Positions 37,454-41,454 of a DNA stretch of 41,454 bases are shown here, piece after piece (within the stretch, counting starts at the first letter, position 1; every line of letters begins with the position of its first letter). The notes under the pieces were generated by a model. It ran no database searches and was not told where the DNA came from. It saw nothing but the letters and a program-made list of their open reading frames with translations. Source of the stretch: a bacterium (GTDB taxonomy: Bacteria; Patescibacteriota; Saccharimonadia; Saccharimonadales; UBA4665); the NCBI GenBank assembly GCA_021829145.1, contig JAJZOE010000032.1, positions 1-41,454 on the forward strand, read 5' to 3'. The position numbers and the translations under genes were made by a program.

Positions 37454-37675
37454 ATGAAGATTAATGTAATCTACATACCCCAGGAACAAGAGATAGAAGT
37501 TTATCAGCATGATTGCTTTATAGACGGGCATATCATGGAAGAGGTAGAACTTGACCCTAACTACTTAGCTTGGAATGGCGATAGATATGATATGACGAAT
37601 CTTCCAACTGAATATGGCCAAGTATGTAAATATTGTGACTATCAAGAAGTAAACGAGGACTACGAAGATGACTAA
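37454..37675 (+). CDS. Small acidic protein with CxxC
   Basis: A 73-aa protein: beta-rich start, one C-K-Y-C near the end and an acidic tail. Unrecognised. Full-length version of the truncated peptide before it. Overlaps the next gene by 8 bases. Confidence 0.65.
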   Translation: MKINVIYIPQEQEIEVYQHDCFIDGHIMEEVELDPNYLAWNGDRYDMTNLPTEYGQVCKYCDYQEVNEDYEDD

Positions 37676-38090
37676 TATTAAATCAATTATCGAGGACGAG
37701 ATAAGTGATGTTATGGTACTTGAGAGATCTTTGAGTGAGGTGGAGACCGAGTTAAGATCAAATCCAACATTTCTAAAATTCTTGGAAATTCAGCAAGCAT
37801 ACAACGATAAATATAAAGAAGTAAAAAAAATTATAGGCGATCAGCACATTGAAGCCTATAAGATAGACCCTAACCTAAAAACCTTAAAGTTTGACTTCGG
37901 AACAATGACTGTTAAGGATATTAACAATCTAGACATTGATGAAACGGTATTGCCCCCTAGATATTTTAAGAGTGTACCGAACACTACTAAAATACGAAAC
38001 CAATATGACCTTGAGGGTACATTGCCAAAGGGCGCAACTGTGACTAAATCATATCAGCACAGCATGAGCCTCAAGAAAGTGAGCGCGTAA
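37668..38090 (+). CDS. Putative host-nuclease inhibitor or Gp157-like recombination accessory protein
   Basis: A 140-aa protein. Helical N-terminal half (I-I-E-D-E-I-S-D-V-M-V-L-E-R-S-L), then T-L-K-F-D-F-G-T-M-T-V-K-D and L-P-P-R-Y-F-K-S-V-P-N-T-T-K-I followed by a basic tail. This layout and position before recT recall Gp157/Gam-like proteins that protect phage DNA ends, but the similarity is pattern-level only. Confidence 0.5.
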   Translation: MTNIKSIIEDEISDVMVLERSLSEVETELRSNPTFLKFLEIQQAYNDKYKEVKKIIGDQHIEAYKIDPNLKTLKFDFGTMTVKDINNLDIDETVLPPRYFKSVPNTTKIRNQYDLEGTLPKGATVTKSYQHSMSLKKVSA

Positions 38091-38272
38091 TGGACTTTGA
38101 TATATCTAACTCTGATACTATCAAGAATTTAACCGATGAAGCGATCAATAAAACACAGATCATTACTTACAAGTTTGTAATTAACCTTTTAGATAAGTTT
38201 CCAGTGGACACCGTAAAAGAGGTCTGTAGTAACGAATTAGCAAAGCTAGAAAGAGAGGTAGAAAATGGATAA
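38090..38272 (+). CDS. Hypothetical small helical protein
   Basis: 60 aa, helical, unrecognised. Start overlaps the upstream stop by one base, and its end overlaps recT by 8 bases, so it belongs to the recombination operon. Confidence 0.6.
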   Translation: MDFDISNSDTIKNLTDEAINKTQIITYKFVINLLDKFPVDTVKEVCSNELAKLEREVENG

Positions 38273-39263
38273 CAAAGTATCTGCCACCAACAACATAGGC
38301 AATGTTACTACCACAGTATCGCTTGCCACCGTAGACAACGCCAGAGAGCTTGTCTTGAGATATGCTAATACCTTAGTAGGCACACAACGAGCACAGGAGT
38401 TTATAACTCAACTTGGATTCTTGGTGCGGACTAACCCTAAAATAGCTCAGTGTACCCCAGAGAGTATCTTTACTTCCATGATGCAATGCATAAGGTTAGA
38501 CCTACTCCCAAATACCCCAGAGCAGTATGCCACCCTCATTCCTTACGGCAGAGAATTACAATTCCAGCTTATGTATCCTGGTGGCATAGAGCTTGCCTAC
38601 AGGTCTGGCGTAGTTAGTACCATCAAAGCCGATGTAGTGTTCCCGGAAGACGAATTTGATTATGATGATGCCATAAACTACATTCATCATAAAAAGAACC
38701 TCACAATCGACCGTACGAAGGCCGAGAACATAATTGCCGCCTATGCTGTCGGCAAACTAGCTAACGGCGAAGTAATGTTTGAAGTTATGTCACCAAGCGA
38801 AATTAAGAAGATTAAAGATAAGGCAGTTAAAGCAAAAGGGCCAGACAGCCCATGGGCGCAATGGGAAGAGCGTATGATACGCAAGTCACCACTTAAAAGA
38901 CTATTCGGTGTATTACCCTCTAGCACTAAAGATAATAGATTTAAGGAAGCGGCACACTGGGACTCATTAACTGAAGGCGGTAAAAAAGTAAGGGCTGATG
39001 TTAAGACTGGCGAGATAATCGAATACGATAGTTTAGAAAACGAAAAAGCTACCGAAGAAGAGAAAGACGAAATTGTTAAAGCTAATACGCCCCTAGATGA
39101 AATAAAAGAGATATTCCCTGAAGCCAAAGAAGTACCAATCAAAGAAACAGTCAGAGAAAAAGCCAAGAGATTATACATAGATAAAAATCAAGACTATAAG
39201 GAAGATCAGGAGTTGCTTGCAACATTAAGGAGCGAGGAAAATGAGCAAGAATCGGAAGTATAA
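38265..39263 (+). CDS. recT: RecT-family single-strand annealing protein
   Basis: A 332-aa protein. The RecT core spans about 20-215: P-E-S-I-F-T-S-M-M-Q-C, L-D-L-L-P-N-T-P-E-Q-Y-A-T-L-I-P-Y-G, L-Q-F-Q-L-M-Y-P-G-G-I-E-L-A-Y-R-S-G, and P-W-A-Q-W-E-E-R-M-I-R-K-S-P-L-K-R. An acidic Glu/Lys-rich tail follows (about 245-332). It anneals complementary single strands for recombination-dependent replication and repair, together with the YqaJ-type exonuclease at 39401. AGAGAGG precedes the ATG. Confidence 0.92.
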   Translation: MDNKVSATNNIGNVTTTVSLATVDNARELVLRYANTLVGTQRAQEFITQLGFLVRTNPKIAQCTPESIFTSMMQCIRLDLLPNTPEQYATLIPYGRELQFQLMYPGGIELAYRSGVVSTIKADVVFPEDEFDYDDAINYIHHKKNLTIDRTKAENIIAAYAVGKLANGEVMFEVMSPSEIKKIKDKAVKAKGPDSPWAQWEERMIRKSPLKRLFGVLPSSTKDNRFKEAAHWDSLTEGGKKVRADVKTGEIIEYDSLENEKATEEEKDEIVKANTPLDEIKEIFPEAKEVPIKETVREKAKRLYIDKNQDYKEDQELLATLRSEENEQESEV

Positions 39264-39393
39264 AAAACAATTTTTAATCGAAATTGAGGGTATATCCACT
39301 AATGAGTTTATGCCTACCGTTATTGCAATTGTATTAAATAGTGTAGTTGAATCTATAAACACTTACAAACAAACCACTGCGACTATTAAATAG
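39241..39393 (+). CDS. 50-aa protein overlapping the recT end
   Basis: ATG 39241 preceded by AAGGAG and GAGGA within recT; it ends at TAG 39393. Basic start (S-K-N-R-K-Y-K-K-Q-F), then a helix M-P-T-V-I-A-I-V-L-N-S-V-V-E. It fills the gap between recT and the exonuclease gene. Unrecognised. Confidence 0.65.
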   Translation: MSKNRKYKKQFLIEIEGISTNEFMPTVIAIVLNSVVESINTYKQTTATIK

Positions 39394-39400
39394 GTCACTA

Positions 39401-39943
39401 ATGATAACCCTTCATGACGTCGAACAAGGAACACCCGAATGGCATGCGCTAAGAGAAGGTTTATATACGGGCGAAGGGGCGCATAAACTTCTTAAATACG
39501 GCAAGATAGACTATGCCTTAAGCCATGTAAATAACTTCAAGGGTAACTTCTGGACAAAACGAGGTCATCTCCTAGAGAAAGAAGCTATGGGGCTTTATCA
39601 ACGAATAAATAACCTCAACATTCTAAGTGTTGGATTTGTAACAAACGATAAATACCCAGAATGCGGTTACTCGCCTGATGGATTATTGCCGAGCATACTA
39701 CTAGAAGTTAAGTGCTTCGATAAAGACGAACACATGAAGCTAATCAACGCCAAGACCATTGACGACATACCATTTAAGATACTAGCTCAGATCTACTTTG
39801 GACTTTTAATTACCGAGTTACCCCTAGCACAGTTAATTGCCTACAACCCTAAAATGAAAGACGTAAAAGACAGATTCAAGATTATAGAGATCCCAGCCAA
39901 GAGAGCAGTTATAAACAACTTTAAAAGAATACTGAAAGGGTAA
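39401..39943 (+). CDS. YqaJ/lambda-exonuclease-type recombination nuclease
   Basis: A 180-aa protein. G-T-P-E-W-H-A-L-R-E-G (about 9-19), R-G-H-L-L-E-K-E-A (about 55-63), Y-S-P-D-G-L-L (about 90-96) and L-E-V-K-C (about 101-105) contain the acidic and Lys residues of the PD-(D/E)xK nuclease core; Q-I-Y-F-G-L-L is the helix after it. It should resect 5' strands to feed RecT. Slightly shorter than most YqaJ proteins (about 200 aa). Confidence 0.88.
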   Translation: MITLHDVEQGTPEWHALREGLYTGEGAHKLLKYGKIDYALSHVNNFKGNFWTKRGHLLEKEAMGLYQRINNLNILSVGFVTNDKYPECGYSPDGLLPSILLEVKCFDKDEHMKLINAKTIDDIPFKILAQIYFGLLITELPLAQLIAYNPKMKDVKDRFKIIEIPAKRAVINNFKRILKG

Positions 39944-39945
39944 AT

Positions 39946-40146
39946 ATGTGGACAGAAGAGAGTAAAAAAGCATTCGGCGAAAGAATGAAATCCAAATATG
40001 GAGAAGATTATTACTCAAAAATAGGGCGTAAAGGTGGCAAGAATGGCAATACTGGTGGTTTCTATGCTGATAGAGAATTGGCAAGACGAGCAGGGGTAAA
40101 GGGCGGTAAAATAAGTAAAAGGGGGAAGTATGAAAGATCTATTTGA
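39946..40146 (+). CDS. Small KGG-motif basic protein
   Basis: A 66-aa protein. Two K-G-G motifs (R-K-G-G-K-N-G-N-T-G-G and V-K-G-G-K-I-S-K-R-G-K) with F-Y-A-D-R-E-L-A-R-R-A-G between them. Similar short phage proteins exist; role unknown, possibly nucleic-acid binding given the charge. Confidence 0.65.
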   Translation: MWTEESKKAFGERMKSKYGEDYYSKIGRKGGKNGNTGGFYADRELARRAGVKGGKISKRGKYERSI

Positions 40147-40327
40147 ACAATATCGATACTTATTTAATCGTTTAACTGTCGGACAAGCTCTTGAACTTAG
40201 CAGGTTAGATGAAGAAGAAGACTACTTTGCCATGAAATGGTTTCTAGAATACCTATCTAAGTTACCTAGAAAAATTGTTGTTACAGATTGCAGTGAGATA
40301 ACAAAAATAGAAGTGAGGGTGGCATGA
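40130..40327 (+). CDS. Hypothetical small protein
   Basis: A 65-aa acidic helical protein with a C-terminal strand (I-V-V-T-D-C). GGGGAAG lies just before its ATG within the upstream gene. Unrecognised. Confidence 0.6.
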   Translation: MKDLFEQYRYLFNRLTVGQALELSRLDEEEDYFAMKWFLEYLSKLPRKIVVTDCSEITKIEVRVA

Positions 40328-40662
40328 ACCAATCTACCATATTCGATATAACCGAGAAAAAGAAGTTAGAAGGTATAGAGCTTGTCTATGCTCATGCAGA
40401 TACAGAGTGGAAAAAAGAAGCAAGTCTACAGCTCCAAAAAGTAATTGATAACTGTGAACATTTTACTTCAGATCATATTTTAATACCACTAGAGAAAAGA
40501 GGCATAACGACAAGAGATACGAGAGCACTGTCCGCTATATTATTGGCGGCTAAGAGACTAAACTTAATAGAGCCAACAGATAACTTTGTAAAGTGTCAAA
40601 GAATATCAAGGCATCATGCACCAATAATGGTATGGAAAGTAATTAAAAGGAGAACAATATGA
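40324..40662 (+). CDS. Winged-helix-like phage protein
   Basis: A 112-aa protein. W-K-K-E-A-S-L-Q-L, F-T-S-D-H-I-L-I-P-L-E-K-R-G-I-T-T-R-D-T-R-A-L-S-A-I-L, then R-H-H-A-P-I-M-V-W-K at the end. This F-T-S-D / R-A-L / W-K frame is common in small phage and prophage proteins near replication genes, probably a winged helix binding DNA. Role not established. Confidence 0.62.
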   Translation: MNQSTIFDITEKKKLEGIELVYAHADTEWKKEASLQLQKVIDNCEHFTSDHILIPLEKRGITTRDTRALSAILLAAKRLNLIEPTDNFVKCQRISRHHAPIMVWKVIKRRTI

Positions 40663-41015
40663 AAGTATCAAACATTAAAGACGGTAAAAGAGTAGCAATT
40701 ACTCATGGTGAGTTGTTTATCTTACCAGTAGACAGCGTGCCAGAGGGTAAGACAAGTCAGCACGAAACATTAATCTTAGCTCACTCGGAAACTGGCCATC
40801 ACCACGTTTTAGAAAGTCCTAGGCATAAGTTTACCCTAACCGAAATAGGCGACTCAATCGAGCGTTATTTAACCCTTGAGCGTGAAGCTGAACTTGTCCA
40901 TAAAAAGACTTACGATATTCACGAAACAAGGATACTAACGCCTGGCAGTTACCGAGTATTCATTAAAAAAGAATACGACGTACGCCAACAAGCGATGATT
41001 AGAGTTTTTGATTAA
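40659..41015 (+). CDS. Small beta-rich protein with HxxxHHH motif
   Basis: A 118-aa protein. The segment L-I-L-A-H-S-E-T-G-H-H-H-V-L (about 44-57), with four histidines, may bind metal. R-V-F-I-K-K-E-Y-D and an R-V-F-D end follow. I recall it as a neighbour of DUF6745-like genes, and it precedes one here. Role unknown. Confidence 0.65.
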   Translation: MKVSNIKDGKRVAITHGELFILPVDSVPEGKTSQHETLILAHSETGHHHVLESPRHKFTLTEIGDSIERYLTLEREAELVHKKTYDIHETRILTPGSYRVFIKKEYDVRQQAMIRVFD

Positions 41016-41039
41016 TCTTAACTAAGGAGGGAGTACAGA

Positions 41040-41454
41040 TGAGCAAAATTGTTAGAACACCAACCAGAGCTGAGGGCGGTATTACTGAAGATGAAAAAAA
41101 GCAGATGGATTTAATTACCCAGAAGTGGATAAAAAACGCTTTTAGAACCGAACCGATTGACAAAGATAAAATAACCAAAGCAATTAAAGACCTGTACAGG
41201 GTTTCAGGCTTAAAAGAACCTAGAGTTGTTATAGCTCCTAGTCCTTATGTTATGGCACTAGCTTATGGACTATCTGCTGGAATATGGTATTTACGTAAAA
41301 AAAATAAAGAGGTAAATGACGCAACCGCTGACGCAACCGCTGACGCAACCCGTGACGCAACCGATGTCGCAACCTATGGCGCAACCCGTGGCGCAACCTA
41401 TGACGCAACCCGTGACGCAACCTATGACGCAACCGCTGACGCAACCCGTGACGC
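41040..41454 (+). CDS. DUF6745-type repeat protein, N-terminal part (runs off the window)
   Basis: AAGGAGG lies before ATG 41040. At least 138 aa: a helical domain (about 1-60), R-V-V-I-A-P-S-P-Y-V-M-A-L-A-Y-G (about 62-77), a short basic stretch R-K-K-N-K and then D-A-T-x tetrapeptide repeats to the window end. It continues on the circle into the gene at 22-696. The repeat blocks assembly, which explains the break. Function unknown. Confidence 0.82.
41318..41454 (+). repeat. 12-bp coding repeats (GNC-GCA-ACC-NNT), at least 11 copies
   Basis: Codons 2 and 3 (GCA ACC) are invariant. Codon 1 is GAC, or GTC/GGC (only its middle base changes). Codon 4 is GCT, CGT, GAT or TAT (always ending in T), giving Ala, Arg, Asp or Tyr. 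The array runs past the window end. Confidence 0.95.

Noticed and set aside
41250-41444. Arg/Leu-rich minus-strand frame across the right-end repeats
   Set aside because: It is the mirror of the 12-bp coding repeats; the plus-strand frame has a start, a ribosome site and a domain context.
1-41454. tRNA genes, integrase, attachment sites, DNA or RNA polymerase
   Set aside because: I looked for cloverleaf-like sequence and signature motifs by eye and saw none; a tRNA scan and HMM search would settle it.

Overview
The window looks like a nearly complete genome (41,454 bp) of a tailed double-stranded DNA phage, probably podovirus-like, that is circular or circularly permuted. The main evidence for circularity is one gene split over the two window ends. 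Its N-terminal half runs off the right end (41040-41454) inside a 12-bp tandem repeat, and its C-terminal half opens the left end (about 31-696). The first 30 bases are an exact inverted copy of 1789-1818 and are probably an assembly artefact.

Layout. (1) 22-4301, plus strand: small accessory genes, including a glycine-rich repeat protein built from 43 GGC-NAC hexamers, a Dam-type adenine methyltransferase and an HNH nuclease. (2) 10077-4296, minus strand: a lysis/envelope operon with two GH25 muramidases, several small membrane proteins, two paralogous phospholipase D-type proteins and a 74-aa protein with every hallmark of prokaryotic ubiquitin-like protein Pup, ending in GGQ. (3) 10140-14380, plus strand: groES, an HNH homing nuclease wedged between groES and groEL, groEL, then an operon opening with a leaderless 34-aa gene. 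(4) 35881-14374, minus strand: packaging and virion genes in the order small terminase, large terminase, portal, scaffold-like protein, major capsid protein, decoration-like proteins, head-tail adaptor, tail fibre-like proteins, a large tail protein and two probable ejection proteins. A second HNH gene with its own consensus promoter interrupts this cluster. (5) 35882-37078: a control region with a predicted small RNA, operator-like repeats and two divergent transcription starts. (6) 37079-41454, plus strand: early genes, including a RecT annealase and a YqaJ-type exonuclease, then the start of the split gene.

Host. The base composition is AT-rich by eye. No DNA polymerase, RNA polymerase, integrase or tRNA gene was recognised, so replication probably depends on the host plus RecT/YqaJ recombination. 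Pup with a GGQ end, GH25 lysins and leaderless transcripts point to a Pup-bearing monoderm host such as an actinobacterium or a related candidate-phylum bacterium. This is inference.

The most notable observations are: a phage-borne Pup translationally coupled to a lysin; a promoter / 5'-hairpin / U-run cassette recurring seven times before virion and lysis operons, usually with a GAGCA loop; two position-restricted variable tandem-repeat proteins that become near neighbours once the circle is closed; leaderless genes; and probable non-AUG starts for the portal and adaptor genes.
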